Shown one piece after another: positions 26,513 through 36,800 of a DNA stretch of 64,000 nucleotides. The notes under the pieces are model-generated. The model saw only the letters and a program-made list of their open reading frames with translations. It was not told the DNA's origin and searched no databases. Within the stretch, counting starts at the first letter, position 1. Each line of letters begins with the position of its first letter. This stretch comes from Streptomyces flavotricini (GTDB taxonomy: Bacteria; Actinomycetota; Actinomycetes; Streptomycetales; Streptomycetaceae). The translations under genes were made by a program, and so were the position numbers. The stretch spans positions 2,339,047 through 2,403,046 of the forward strand of contig NZ_JAINUL010000001.1 of assembly GCF_020639365.1 (NCBI RefSeq). The letters run 5' to 3'.

Positions 26513-27841
26513 GTGAGCTCCGCACCGCCGCCCCCCAGACCCGTGTCGGTCGTCGGCCTCGGCGCCGACGGCTGGGCCGGGCTCACCGCCGCCGCGCGGT
26601 CCGCGCTGACCGGCGCCGAGGTGCTGATCGGCGGGCCGCGCCAGCTGGACCTGCTGCCGGCCGGCGACTGCCCGGGCGAGCGGGTGGCCTGGCCGAGCCC
26701 GCTGCGGCCCGCCGTGCCGAAGCTGATGGCCGAGTACGCGGGCCGCCGGATCGCGGTGCTCGCCAGCGGCGACCCCATGTTCTACGGGATCGGCCGGGCG
26801 CTGGCCGAGGAGCTCGGGCCGGACGCCCTGCGGGTCCACCCGCACCCCTCCTCGGTCTCGTACGCCTGCGCCCGCCTGGGCTGGCCGGTGGAGGACACCG
26901 AGGTGGTCACGGTGGTCGGCCGCCCGGTGGCCCGGCTCGCGGCCGCGCTGTACGAGGGCCGGCGGGTGCTGGTGCTCAGCGCCGGAGCGGTGACCCCGAA
27001 CGAGATCGCCGCTCTGCTTCGAGAGCGGGGCTTCGGCCCGAGCCGGATGCGGGTGCTGGAACAGCTCGGCTCCGAGCGCGAGGACACGTACGAGGGACGG
27101 GCCGAGAGCTGGGACCACGCGCCGGGCGACCCCCTCAACGTGGTGGCCGTGGACTGCCGCCGGGACGGGCACAGCGCCGTCCCGCGGCTCGGCGCGACCC
27201 CCGGCCTGCCCGACACCGCGTACGAGCACGACGGCCAGCTCACCAAGCGCCACGTCCGGGCCGCCACCCTGTGCGCCCTCGCGCCGGCCCCCGGAGAGCT
27301 GCTGTGGGACATCGGCGGCGGCTCCGGCTCCATCGGCATCGAGTGGATGCGGACGCACCCCTCCTGCCGGGCGGTGGCCGTGGAGCGCGTCCCGGAGCGG
27401 GCCGCCCGCATCACCCGCAACGCCGCCGCGCTCGGCGTCCCGGGGCTGCGCGTGGTCACCGGCGCCGCGCCCGGGGCGCTGGCCGGGCTGCCGGTCCCGG
27501 ACGCGGTGTTCATCGGCGGCGGGCTGACCGCGCCGGGCCTGCTGGACGCGGCCTGGGCGGCGCTGGCCCCCGGCGGCCGGCTGGTGGTCAACACCGTGAC
27601 GCTGGAGTCGGAGGCGGTCCTCACCGAGCGCTACCGGCGCCACGGCGGCGACCTGGTCAAGCTGGCCGTCGCGCACGCGGTGCCGGTCGGCGGTTTCACG
27701 GGCTGGCGGCAGGCGATGCCGGTCACCCAGTGGTCGGTGACGAAGCCCTGGCCTCGGACGGACCGGCCCGCGGCGGCCCACGAAGAGACCGAGAAGACCG
27801 AACAGACCGAAGTGACCGCGAAGGACCAGGAGACGACATGA
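26513..27841 (+). CDS. cobL: Precorrin-6Y C5,15-methyltransferase (decarboxylating) CobL
   Basis: 442 residues from GTG 26513 (GAGG 9 bp upstream). The N-terminal half is the CbiE-type methyltransferase fold (VSVVGLGADGWAGL, LASGDPMFYGIGRAL). The C-terminal half is the CbiT-type fold with SAM loop LLWDIGGGSGSIGIEWMR and AVAVERVPERAARI. The fused form methylates precorrin-6Y at C5 and C15 and decarboxylates the C12 acetate in the aerobic cobalamin pathway. The last 25 residues (ETEKTEQTEVTAKDQE) are a charged tail outside the fold. The stop overlaps the cobM start. Confidence 0.96.
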   Translation: MSSAPPPPRPVSVVGLGADGWAGLTAAARSALTGAEVLIGGPRQLDLLPAGDCPGERVAWPSPLRPAVPKLMAEYAGRRIAVLASGDPMFYGIGRALAEELGPDALRVHPHPSSVSYACARLGWPVEDTEVVTVVGRPVARLAAALYEGRRVLVLSAGAVTPNEIAALLRERGFGPSRMRVLEQLGSEREDTYEGRAESWDHAPGDPLNVVAVDCRRDGHSAVPRLGATPGLPDTAYEHDGQLTKRHVRAATLCALAPAPGELLWDIGGGSGSIGIEWMRTHPSCRAVAVERVPERAARITRNAAALGVPGLRVVTGAAPGALAGLPVPDAVFIGGGLTAPGLLDAAWAALAPGGRLVVNTVTLESEAVLTERYRRHGGDLVKLAVAHAVPVGGFTGWRQAMPVTQWSVTKPWPRTDRPAAAHEETEKTEQTEVTAKDQETT

Positions 27842-28587
27842 CCGTGTACTTCATCGGCGCGGGCCCCGGCGCCGCCGACCTGATCACGGTGCGCGGTGCC
27901 CGGCGGCTCGCCGCCGCCCCGGTCTGCCTGTACGCGGGCAGCCTGGTCCCGCGCGAACTGCTGGCCGAGTGCCCGCCGGACGCCCGCCTGGTCGACACCT
28001 CTCAGCTGAACCTCGACCAGATCATCGCCGAGTGCGTACGGGCCCACGCGGCGGGCGAGGACGTGGCGCGGCTCCACTCCGGCGACCCGTCGGTCTTCAG
28101 CGCGGTCGCGGAGCAGATGCGGCGGCTCGACGCGGCCGGCATCCCGTACGAGGTGGTGCCCGGCGTCCCGGCGTTCGCCGCGGCGGCGGCGGCGCTGAAG
28201 CGGGAGCTGACGGTGCCGACGGTCGGCCAGACCGTGATCCTGACCCGGATCGCCCAGCAGGCCACGCCGATGCCGCCCGGCGAGGACCTGGCCACGCTCG
28301 GCCGCAGCGGCGCGCTGCTCGTGCTGCACCTGGCCACGCGCTACGTGGACCGGGTCGTCTCCGAACTGCTGCCGCACTACGGGGCCCAGTGCCCGGTGGC
28401 GGTGGTGGCGATGGCCAGCCGCCCCGACGAGCTGATCCTGCGCGGCACTCTGGCCGACATCGCCGCCCAGGTGAAGGAGGCGGGCCTGGTCCGCACCGCG
28501 GTGATCATCGTGGGCCGTACGCTCGGCGCCGAGCAGTTCCGCGACAGCCACCTGTACTCCCCCGAGCGCGACCGGCATGTCTGCTGA
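27838..28587 (+). CDS. cobM: Precorrin-4 C11-methyltransferase CobM
   Basis: 249 residues; the ATG overlaps the cobL stop (ATGA). Corrin methyltransferase signatures are clear: VYFIGAGPGAADLITVRG at the N-terminus, LHSGDPSVFSAVAEQMRRLD, YEVVPGVPAFAAAAAAL, and QTVILTRIAQQATPMP, which is typical of CobM/CbiF. It methylates C11 of precorrin-4 using SAM. Translationally coupled to both neighbours. Confidence 0.97.
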   Translation: MTVYFIGAGPGAADLITVRGARRLAAAPVCLYAGSLVPRELLAECPPDARLVDTSQLNLDQIIAECVRAHAAGEDVARLHSGDPSVFSAVAEQMRRLDAAGIPYEVVPGVPAFAAAAAALKRELTVPTVGQTVILTRIAQQATPMPPGEDLATLGRSGALLVLHLATRYVDRVVSELLPHYGAQCPVAVVAMASRPDELILRGTLADIAAQVKEAGLVRTAVIIVGRTLGAEQFRDSHLYSPERDRHVC

Positions 28588-29335
28588 TCCGCCCCGCCAC
28601 GTCCTGATCCTGGGCGGTACGACGGAGGCCCGCCGCCTTGCGGAGGCGCTGGCCGGGGATCCCTCGTACCGCGTGACCACCTCGCTCGCGGGCCGGGTGT
28701 CCGCACCCGTGCTGCCGCCGGGCGAGGTGCGGATCGGCGGCTTCGGCGGGGTCACCGGGCTCGCGGGCTGGATCGTCGCCCACGACGTGACGCACGTGGT
28801 CGACGCCACCCACCCGTTCGCGGAGCGGATGAGCTTCCACGCCTCCGAGGCGCAGGCGTTCACGGGGGTCCCGCTGCTGGCGCTGCGCCGTCCCGGCTGG
28901 TCCCCCGGTCCCGGGGACGACTGGCACTTCACCGACTCGCTCGCCGAGACATCCGTACGGCTGCCGGAACTGGGCGGCCGGGCCTTCCTGACCACCGGCC
29001 GCATGGGCCTGCACGCGTTCGCGCACCTGGCCGACACCTGGTTCCTGGTGCGCTCGGTCGATCCGCCGGACGCACCCGTGCCGCCGCGGCTCGAAGTCCT
29101 GCTCGCCCGGGGTCCGTTCACCCTGGACAGCGAGCGGGAGCTGCTGGCCCGGCACCGGATCGACGTGCTGGTCACGAAGGACAGCGGCGGCTCCGCGACC
29201 GCCCCCAAGCTCACCGCGGCCCGCGAGGCCGGCATCCCGGTCCTGGTGGTCCGCAGGCCCCCCGTACCGGAGGGCGTTGCGGAGGCGCAGTGCCCGCGGG
29301 CGGCCCTGGAGTGGCTCGCGCGAACCCCGGGGTAG
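28577..29335 (+). CDS. cobK: Precorrin-6A reductase CobK
   Basis: 252 residues from ATG 28577, overlapping cobM by 11 bp. CobK/CbiJ features: VLILGGTTEARRLAEAL, VVDATHPFAERMS (conserved), LPELGGRAFLTTGRMGL, LLARGPFTLDSERELL and VTKDSGGSATAPKL. It reduces precorrin-6A to precorrin-6Y with NADPH, directly before the CobL step encoded upstream. Confidence 0.96.
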   Translation: MSADPPRHVLILGGTTEARRLAEALAGDPSYRVTTSLAGRVSAPVLPPGEVRIGGFGGVTGLAGWIVAHDVTHVVDATHPFAERMSFHASEAQAFTGVPLLALRRPGWSPGPGDDWHFTDSLAETSVRLPELGGRAFLTTGRMGLHAFAHLADTWFLVRSVDPPDAPVPPRLEVLLARGPFTLDSERELLARHRIDVLVTKDSGGSATAPKLTAAREAGIPVLVVRRPPVPEGVAEAQCPRAALEWLARTPG

Positions 29336-29379
29336 GTCCTGCCCGGACGTTGTCAGAGGAGTCTCCTACTCTCCTCGGC

Positions 29380-30069
29380 ATGAGCGACACCACTCTGCTG
29401 ATCCACAGCGGCTCCGCCGCACCCGATGCCCCGGTCACCCGCGTCGGCGGCCTTCCGCTGGCGCCCGCGGGCACGCAGTGGCCCACGTGTACGGCCTGCT
29501 CGGGGCCGCTCCAGTTCATCGCGCACATGGTCCTCGACGGCGGGCGCGGGGTCCTCGCCGTCTTCATGTGCGCGAACGATCCGGGCAGTTGCGAGGAGTG
29601 GAGCGCAACGTCCGGCGGCAACAGGGCCTACCTCTTCCCGCCGACCGGGCTGGTGCCGGTACCGCTGCCCGCCCTCCCCACCGCCGAGGACGCGGACGAG
29701 GACGAGCACGAGCACGAGCACGACGAATACGAGGACGAAGACGAAGACGAGGACGTTCGGCAGCTCGGTGCGGTCCGTACCGTCGAGCGGGTGACGGTGG
29801 CCGAGCCGGAGTACCGGACCGCCTGCAAGGCCTGGTCCGGGCAGAGCGGGCGCCCGACGCGCCACGTCCTCGGACAGCTCGGCGGCGCCCCCGACTGGCT
29901 TCAGAACGACGAGACGCCCGACTGCACGGACTGCGGCAGGCCGATGGAGTTCGTCGCCCGGCTGGAGGAGGGTCCGGACCCCCTCACCGCCCCCAACTTC
30001 GGTTCCGGCAGCGCCTATGCGCACGCCTGTGAGCCCTGCGGCCGGGCGGCGTTCCTCTGGCAGTGCTGA
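29380..30069 (+). CDS. DUF1963-like protein with CxxC motifs and an acidic/His tract
   Basis: 229 residues from ATG 29380. The sequence VGGLPLAPAGTQWPTCTACS, followed by PLQFIAHMVLDGG, has the GG.P..P.G..WP..C pattern of DUF1963 (YwqG-like) proteins. Three Cys pairs, CTAC, CTDC and CEPC, suggest bound metal. At residues about 102-125 a tract of Asp, Glu and three His (EDEHEHEHDEYEDEDEDED) forms a low-complexity insert. It lies 44 bp after cobK on the same strand and may be co-transcribed with the cobalamin genes; a metal-handling link is inference only. Confidence 0.75.
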   Translation: MSDTTLLIHSGSAAPDAPVTRVGGLPLAPAGTQWPTCTACSGPLQFIAHMVLDGGRGVLAVFMCANDPGSCEEWSATSGGNRAYLFPPTGLVPVPLPALPTAEDADEDEHEHEHDEYEDEDEDEDVRQLGAVRTVERVTVAEPEYRTACKAWSGQSGRPTRHVLGQLGGAPDWLQNDETPDCTDCGRPMEFVARLEEGPDPLTAPNFGSGSAYAHACEPCGRAAFLWQC

Positions 30070-30091
30070 GGAGGGCCGCCCGGCCCACCGG

Positions 30092-31597
30092 TCAGGCCTC
30101 CGGGTAGCGGCGCGGGGTCCACGTCACGCGGGTGCCGTCCGGGCGCTCGGTGACCTGGGTCTGCGAGGAGCCGATCAGCAGGATCGTGCGCATGTCCACC
30201 TCGGACGGCTCCAGTTCGCCGAGCGCAAGGACGCGGACCGACTGCTCCGGACCGCCCACGTCCCTCGCGACGACCACCGGGGTCCGCTCCGAACGCAGCT
30301 CCAGCAGCAGCTCCTTGGCCTGGGCCACCTGCCAGGTCCGGCTGCGCGAGCCCGGGTTGTACAGGGCGAGCACCAGGTCCGCCGCGGCGGCGGCGCGCAG
30401 CCGCTCCGCGATGACCTCCCACGGCTTGAGCCGGTCCGACAGGGAGATGGTGGCGTAGTCGTGGCCGAGCGGGGCCCCGGCCGCGGCCGCTGCCGCGTTG
30501 GCGGCGGTCACCCCCGGCAGGACCCGTACGGGCACGTCCTTGTACTCGGGCTGCCCGGCGACCTCCAGGACGGCGGTGGCCATGGCGAAGACGCCCGGGT
30601 CTCCACCGGAGACCACGGCCACGCGCTTGCCGCGGCGGGCCAGGTCGAGCGCGAACTCGGCGCGCTCCGACTCCACCTTGTTGTCGGAACCGTGCCGGAT
30701 CTGGCCCGGCTTCGCGGGGACCCGGTCCAGGTACGTCGTGTACCCGACGAGCACCTCGGCGTCGGCCAGGGCCCGCCGCGTCTCGGGGGTGAGCCAGAGC
30801 GGCCCGGCCGGTCCGGTGCCGACGACCACGACCTCGCCGGGGCCGGACGGCACGCTGCCCGGGTTCCCGATGCGGCTGGGCACGACGGCGACGGCGAAGT
30901 ACGGGACGCTGTCGGGGTCGGTGTCGGCGAGGACGCCGGTCCGCTCCCCCGCCATGGTGGCGCGCTCCACGTACCGGGCCTCCGCGAGGCGGCCGCTGCC
31001 CTCCATCGCCCGGCGTACGGCCGGGAAGGTGCGGCCGAGCTTCATCACGACCGCGGAATCGGTGGCGGCGAGGCGGGCGGTGAGCTCCTCCTCGGGCAGG
31101 GTGCCGGGCAGGATCGTCAGCACCTCCTCGCCCTCGACGAGCGGGGTGCCGAGGCGGGCCGCGGCGGCGCTCACCGAGGTCACGCCGGGGATCACCTCGG
31201 CCTCGTACCGGTCGGCGAGCCGCTTGTGCATGTGCATGTACGAGCCGTAGAAGAGCGGGTCCCCCTCGGCGAGCACGGCCACGGTCCGGCCGGCGTCGAG
31301 GTGCGCGGCGAGGCGGGCGGCGGAGGCCTCGTAGAACTCCTCCATCGCCCCCTGGTAGCCCCCGGGGTGGTCCGTGGTCTCGGTGGTGACCGGGTAGACC
31401 AGCGGCTCCTCGATGTGGTCGGCGCGCAGGTGCGCGGCGGCGATCGAGCGGGCGATGGAGCGGCCGTGGCGGGCACTGTGGTAGGCGACGACCTGTGCCT
31501 CGGCGATCACCTCGACGGCCCGCAGGGTCATCAGGGAGGGGTCGCCGGGACCGAGCCCGACGCCGTACAGCTTTCCGGTACCGGCTGCGGTGCTCAT
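30092..31597 (-). CDS. cobIJ: CobIJ: fused precorrin-2 C20- and precorrin-3B C17-methyltransferase
   Basis: 501 residues; the ATG overlaps the cobH stop (ATGA). The first half (KLYGVGLGPGDPSLMTLRAV, VLAEGDPLFYGSYMHMHKRL, VIPGVTSVSAAAARLG) is CobI, and the second half (VVVVGTGPAGPLWLTPETRR, VVSGGDPGVFAMATAVLEVA, VLPGVTAANAAAAAAGAPLG, YNPGSRSR) is CobJ. The fusion order is the usual one in actinobacteria. The enzyme performs the C20 methylation of precorrin-2 and the C17 methylation/ring contraction of precorrin-3B, on either side of the CobG step. Confidence 0.97.
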   Translation of the reverse strand: MSTAAGTGKLYGVGLGPGDPSLMTLRAVEVIAEAQVVAYHSARHGRSIARSIAAAHLRADHIEEPLVYPVTTETTDHPGGYQGAMEEFYEASAARLAAHLDAGRTVAVLAEGDPLFYGSYMHMHKRLADRYEAEVIPGVTSVSAAAARLGTPLVEGEEVLTILPGTLPEEELTARLAATDSAVVMKLGRTFPAVRRAMEGSGRLAEARYVERATMAGERTGVLADTDPDSVPYFAVAVVPSRIGNPGSVPSGPGEVVVVGTGPAGPLWLTPETRRALADAEVLVGYTTYLDRVPAKPGQIRHGSDNKVESERAEFALDLARRGKRVAVVSGGDPGVFAMATAVLEVAGQPEYKDVPVRVLPGVTAANAAAAAAGAPLGHDYATISLSDRLKPWEVIAERLRAAAAADLVLALYNPGSRSRTWQVAQAKELLLELRSERTPVVVARDVGGPEQSVRVLALGELEPSEVDMRTILLIGSSQTQVTERPDGTRVTWTPRRYPEA

Positions 31598-32241
31598 TCT
31601 TCCTCGCTCGCGATCGCGTTGACGGCGGCGGCCGCGATGGCGCTGCCGCCGCGCCGGCCGCGCACGATCAGGTGGTCGAGCCCGGAGGCGTGGGCGGCGA
31701 GCGCGTCCTTGGACTCGGCGGCGCCGATGAAGCCGACCGGGACGCCGATGACGGCGGCGGGGCGCGGGGCGCCCTCCTCGATCATCTCCAGCAGCCGGAA
31801 CAGCGCGGTCGGCGCGTTGCCGACGGCGATCACGGAGCCCTCCAGCAGACCGCGGTCACGCCAGACTTCGAGGGCGGCGGCGCTGCGCGTGGTGCCCATC
31901 TTGGCGGCGAGGGCCGGGACGGCGGGGTCGGAGAGGGTGCAGATCACCTCGTTGTCTGCGGGCAGCCGCTTGCGGGTGACACCGCTGGCGACCATCTGCA
32001 CGTCGCAGAGGATCGGCGCGCCGGCGTGCAGCGCGGCCCGCGCGCGGAGCACGACGTCCGGGGTGTAGCCGAGGTCCTGGGGCAGGTCGGTCATTCCGCA
32101 GGCGTGGATCATGCGCACCGCGACCTGGGCGACGGAGGCGGGCAGCCCGGAGAGGTCCGCCTCGGCGCGGATCGTGGCAAAGGACTGGCGGTAGATCGCC
32201 GCGCCGTCCTTCTCGTACTCGAACACTGTGTACTCGCTCAT
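31594..32241 (-). CDS. cobH: Precorrin-8X methylmutase CobH
   Basis: 215 residues from ATG 32241, which overlaps the cobG stop; its own stop overlaps cobIJ. Family features: YEKDGAAIYRQSFATIRAEA, VRMIHACGMTD (catalytic His), ILCDVQMVASGVTRKRL, AVGNAPTALFRLLEMI and VIGVPVGFIGAAESK. It moves the methyl group from C11 to C12 to give hydrogenobyrinate. Confidence 0.98.
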   Translation of the reverse strand: MSEYTVFEYEKDGAAIYRQSFATIRAEADLSGLPASVAQVAVRMIHACGMTDLPQDLGYTPDVVLRARAALHAGAPILCDVQMVASGVTRKRLPADNEVICTLSDPAVPALAAKMGTTRSAAALEVWRDRGLLEGSVIAVGNAPTALFRLLEMIEEGAPRPAAVIGVPVGFIGAAESKDALAAHASGLDHLIVRGRRGGSAIAAAAVNAIASEEE

Positions 32242-33602
32242 TTCTTCGCTGCGTCGTGGGAGGTGGTGCGGCGTACGGCCGCGAGGGCCGCGGGAAGTTC
32301 GGAGGCGGGGACGCCGCGGTGCGGGGCGTGGCCGGTCGCGGTCAGGTCGTACCCGTCGGCGGTGGCGACCACGTCCGCCCAGGCGGTGCCGCGGGGGTGC
32401 CCGCACCGGCGTTCGCAGCCGGACCAGTGCACGGGCAGCGGTCGGATCCCCTGCGGGTGCGCGTGCGGCTCCTGGGGTTGTGGCCGCGGCCGCGCCAGCG
32501 CCACGACGGCACGCGCGTCGGCGCGTACGTCGGCGCGGGATTTCGCGCAACCCGGCCGCCCCGTACAGGCGGTGACGGACCGCCAGGGATCGTCGGGGTC
32601 GGTCACGAGCCCGGCTCCGGCGAGCCCGGCGAGGGCGTCCCCGGCGGCACCGGCGGGCAGACCGGGAACGACGATCCCGCGCCAAGGGGTCAGACGGACA
32701 CGGCCCGTGAGGCGGGCCAGGTGGCGCCACTGCGCGGTGGTCAGGCGGCCCAGCGGCGCCAACACGCTGAGCGCCGCGGTGCCGTCGGGCCCCTCCACCA
32801 CGCCCGGTTCGGGGGCCGTACCGCTCGGGGCGGCGGAGCCCCCCACGACGCGGGACGGGATCCCGGAGGCGGTCAGCCGATCCCCCAACCCGCCGGAACA
32901 CAGGGCCTGTTCGGCGGGCAGCTCGGACACCCGCCAGGCCCGGGTACCGGCCCGGCGGACGGCGTCCAGGAAGTACGAGGCGGCGACGAGCGCGGCCTTC
33001 GGTCCGTCGGCGGCGGCGACGAGCAGCGCGTCCGCGGGGTCGGCGGTCCACAGCAGGGCCCGTTCCCCGTCCGGGACCGCGGCCAGGTTCACATCGGCGT
33101 CGAGCGAGGTCACGTCCCCGCGTCCGTCGTCGAGGGCGAACAGGAAGCGCCCGGACAGGGCGGCCGCCGCCCCGCTCGCGCACAGCAGCCGGTCCAGCTC
33201 CGCGACCCAGGGAGCCACGTCGGGCAGCCCGCGCCGGTCCAGGCCGGTCAACGGCGAGGCGACGATGTTGCGGACCCGCTCGTGGGTGGGCGCGGGCAGC
33301 AGCCCGGCGCGTACGAGCACGCCCTGCAGCTCACCCCCGCAGCTCGCGCCGAGTCCGCGCAACTGGGCGTTGCCGCGCGAGGTGAGGTCGATGTGCCCGT
33401 CGCCGAGCCGGTCCGCCGCGTCGGCCAGCAGCAGGGCCGCGTCCGCTTCGAGCATCCCGCCGGGTATCCGGATCCGGGCCAGGTACCCGTCGTCCGCCGC
33501 GTGCAGCCGCAGCGCACCGGGGCAGGCGTCACCGCGGTCACGTATGACCGGTTCGTCCGGCGATGCGGCGGAAGGGGGCTGGGGCGGCATGGCGGCGAGC
33601 AT
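32238..33602 (-). CDS. cobG: Precorrin-3B synthase CobG
   Basis: 454 residues from ATG 33602; ATG 33590 is an in-frame alternative and neither has a strong ribosome-binding site. This is a nitrite/sulfite-reductase-type fold: LTSRGNAQLRGL, RNIVASPLTGLDR, and the Fe-S cysteines in TACTGRPGCAKS and HWSGCERRCGHP. CobG uses O2 to make precorrin-3B, so its presence marks the aerobic route. First gene of the minus-strand cobG-cobH-cobIJ operon, divergent from cobN; the visible riboswitch belongs to cobN, not to this operon. Confidence 0.95.
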   Translation of the reverse strand: MLAAMPPQPPSAASPDEPVIRDRGDACPGALRLHAADDGYLARIRIPGGMLEADAALLLADAADRLGDGHIDLTSRGNAQLRGLGASCGGELQGVLVRAGLLPAPTHERVRNIVASPLTGLDRRGLPDVAPWVAELDRLLCASGAAAALSGRFLFALDDGRGDVTSLDADVNLAAVPDGERALLWTADPADALLVAAADGPKAALVAASYFLDAVRRAGTRAWRVSELPAEQALCSGGLGDRLTASGIPSRVVGGSAAPSGTAPEPGVVEGPDGTAALSVLAPLGRLTTAQWRHLARLTGRVRLTPWRGIVVPGLPAGAAGDALAGLAGAGLVTDPDDPWRSVTACTGRPGCAKSRADVRADARAVVALARPRPQPQEPHAHPQGIRPLPVHWSGCERRCGHPRGTAWADVVATADGYDLTATGHAPHRGVPASELPAALAAVRRTTSHDAAKK

Positions 33603-33739
33603 ACCCACGATTCCCCGACCCCGGCCTGTGTCCGTCACCACCCGCCCCGTGCGCCCCGTCCTCCGCCCGACCTGCCCCGATCCGCTCCCCGGGCGCGGCC
33701 ACCCCCACTCCCGGCCGGAGAGAACGCCACCTAAGATGA

Positions 33740-33888
33740 CCACCGGCGGAGCCACGTGGCCCGCTGGGAGGAAGCCCGGTGCGAATCCGGCGCGGTCCCG
33801 CCACTGTGAACCCCGCGGAGCGATCCGCCGGGTGAGTCAGGAACTCCCGCTGTCCTCACTGCCCGGGGCGCGGAAACCCCGAGGAAGG
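33740..33888 (+). promoter_or_regulatory. Cobalamin riboswitch of cobN
   Basis: The leader holds GGAGGAAGCCCGGTGCGAAT, then CCGGCGCGGTCCC, and the B12 box GCCACTGTGA (33800-33809), followed by GTGAGTCAGGAA. These are the conserved core elements of adenosylcobalamin riboswitches. The expression platform appears to be CGGGG (33864-33868) pairing with CCCCG (33877-33881), which abuts the Shine-Dalgarno GAGGAAGG (33881-33888), so control is probably translational. The outer limits are approximate. Confidence 0.92.
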
Positions 33889-33899
33889 CATGCCGCCGC

Positions 33900-36800
33900 A
33901 TGATCCTGCTGCTGTCGACGTCCGACACCGATCTGCTCAGCGCCCGCGCCGCGGACGGCCCCGTGCCGTACCGGTTCGCGAACCCCTCCCGCCTTCCCCT
34001 CGACGACCTCCCCGCCCTGCTCGACGGCGTCGACCTGGTCGTCGTACGCCTCTTGGGCGGCCTGCGCGCCTGGCAGGACGGGCTCGACCTGCTCCTGGCG
34101 CCGGCCCAGACCCGCCCGGTGGTCGTCCTCACCGGCGAACAGGCCCCGGACGCCCAGCTGATGGAGGCCTCGACGGTCCCGATCGGCATCGCCGCCGAGG
34201 CGCACGGCTACCTCGCCCACGGCGGCCCCGCCAACCTGGACCAGCTGGCGCGCTTCCTCTCCGACACCGTGCTGCTCACCGGCCACGGCTTCGAGCCGCC
34301 CGCCGCGGCGCCCACCTGGGGCCCGCTGGAGCGCACCCCGGTGCGCCCGTACGGCCCGCGCATCGCGGTGCTGTACTACCGCGCCCACCAGATGAGCGGC
34401 AACACCGCCTTCGTGCACGCGCTCTGCGACGCGATCGTGGAGACCGGCGGGACGCCCGTACCGCTGTACGTGTCCTCCCTGCGCACCCCCGAGCCGGAGC
34501 TCATCGCCCAGCTGGAGTCGGCGGACGCGATCGTCACCACGGTGCTCGCGGCCGGCGGCACCAAGCCCGCGACGGCCTCGGCCGGCGGCGACGACGAGTC
34601 CTGGGACGCGGGCGCGCTGGCCGGGCTCGGCGTACCGATCCTGCAGGCCCTGTGCCTGACGGGCTCGCGCAGCGCCTGGGAGGAGAACGACGAGGGACTG
34701 TCCCCGCTCGACGCCGCGACGCAGGTCGCCGTGCCCGAGTTCGACGGCCGCCTGATCACCGTCCCGTTCTCCTTCAAGGAGCTCGACGAGGACGGCCTGC
34801 CCGCGTACGTGGCCGACCCTGAGCGTGCCGCCCGCGTGGCCGGCATCGCCGTCCGGCACGCCCGGCTGCGCCACATCGAGCGGCGCGACAAGAAGATCGC
34901 GCTCGTCCTCTCCGCATACCCCACCAAGCACTCCCGCATCGGCAACGCGGTCGGTCTCGACACCCCGGCCAGCGCCGTGGAGCTGCTGCGCACCCTCATC
35001 GCGGGCGGATACGACTTCGGTCCCGTCGAGGACGTCCCCGGCCTGGTGTCGGGCGACGGCGACGAGCTGATCCGCGCCCTGATCGAGGCCGGCGGCCACG
35101 ACCAGGACTGGCTGACCGAGGAACAGCTGGCCCGCAACCCGGTCCGCATCCCGGCCGCCGACTACAAGCGGTGGTTCGCCGAGCTCCCCGCCGAGCTGCG
35201 CGAAAGCGTCGAGGAGCACTGGGGCGAGGCCCCCGGCAACATGTTCGTGGACCGCTCGGCCAACCCGGAGGGCGACATCGTCCTCGCGGCGCTGCGCCGC
35301 GGGAACCTGCTCATCCTGATCCAGCCGCCGCGCGGCTTCGGCGAGAACCCGATCGCGATCTACCACGACCCGGACCTGCCGCCCTCGCACCACTACCTGG
35401 CCGCGTACCGCTGGATCCAGGCGAGCGCGCAGGACGGCGGCTTCGGCGCCGACGCGATGATCCACCTGGGCAAGCACGGCAACCTGGAGTGGCTGCCGGG
35501 CAAGAACGCCGGCCTGTCGGCGGCCTGCGCGCCCGATGCCGCGCTCGGCGACCTGCCGCTGATCTACCCGTTCCTGGTCAACGACCCGGGCGAGGGCACC
35601 CAGGCCAAGCGGCGCGTGCACGCCACCCTGGTCGACCACCTGGTGCCGCCGATGGCGCGCGCGGAGTCGTACGGCGACATCGCCCGCCTGGAGCAGCACC
35701 TCGACGAGTACGCGCAGATCTCGGCGATGGACCCGGCGAAGCTGCCGGCGATCCGCGCGCAGATCTGGACGCTGATCCAGGCCGCGAAGCTCCACCACGA
35801 CCTGGGGCTGGAGGAGCGCCCGGACGACGAGGGCTTCGACGACTTCCTGCTGCACGTGGACGGCTGGCTGTGCGAGGTCAAGGACGCCCAGATCCGCGAC
35901 GGCCTGCACGTCCTGGGCGGCGCCCCGACCGGTGAGGCCCGGGTCAACCTGGTCCTCGCGATCCTGCGCGCCCGCCAGATCTGGGGCGGTACGACGGCCC
36001 TGCCCGGCCTGCGCGAGGCGCTCGGCCTGGACGAGTCCGCGGCCACCCGTACGACCGCCGACGAGGCGGAGGAGGCGGCCCGCGCGCTGGTCCAGGCGAT
36101 GGAGGACGCGAACTGGGCTCCGGAGGCGGTGGCTTCGGTCGCGGCCGGTCACTCGGCCGACGTGGCGGCCGTACTGGACTTCGCCGCCCGCGAGGTGGTC
36201 CCGCGGCTGGCCGGCACGACGGACGAGATCGCGAACGTGGTGGCGGCCCTCGACGGCCGCTTCGTCCCGGCGGGCCCGTCCGGTTCCCCCCTGCGCGGGC
36301 TGGTGAACGTCCTGCCCACGGGCCGGAACTTCTACTCGGTCGACCCGAAGGCCGTCCCCTCCCGCCTCGCGTGGGAGACGGGCCAGGCCCTGGCCGACTC
36401 CCTGCTCACCCGCTACCGCACGGACAACGGCGAATGGCCGGCCTCCGTCGGCCTGTCCCTGTGGGGCACGAGCGCGATGCGCACCTCCGGCGACGACGTG
36501 GCGGAAGCGCTCGCCCTGCTGGGCGTCCGCCCGGTCTGGGACGAGGCCTCGCGCCGCGTCACGGGCCTGGAGCCGATCCCGCTCGACGAGCTGGGCCGTC
36601 CCCGCATCGACGTGACCCTGCGCATCTCGGGCTTCTTCCGGGACGCGTTCCCGCACGTCATCGGGCTGCTGGACGATGCGGTACGGCTGGCGGCGGGGCT
36701 GGACGAGCCCGCCGGCCAGAACTTCGTCCGGGCCCACGCGCAGGCGGACCTGGCCGAACACGGCGACGAGCGCCGCGCGACGACCCGCATCTTCGGCTCG

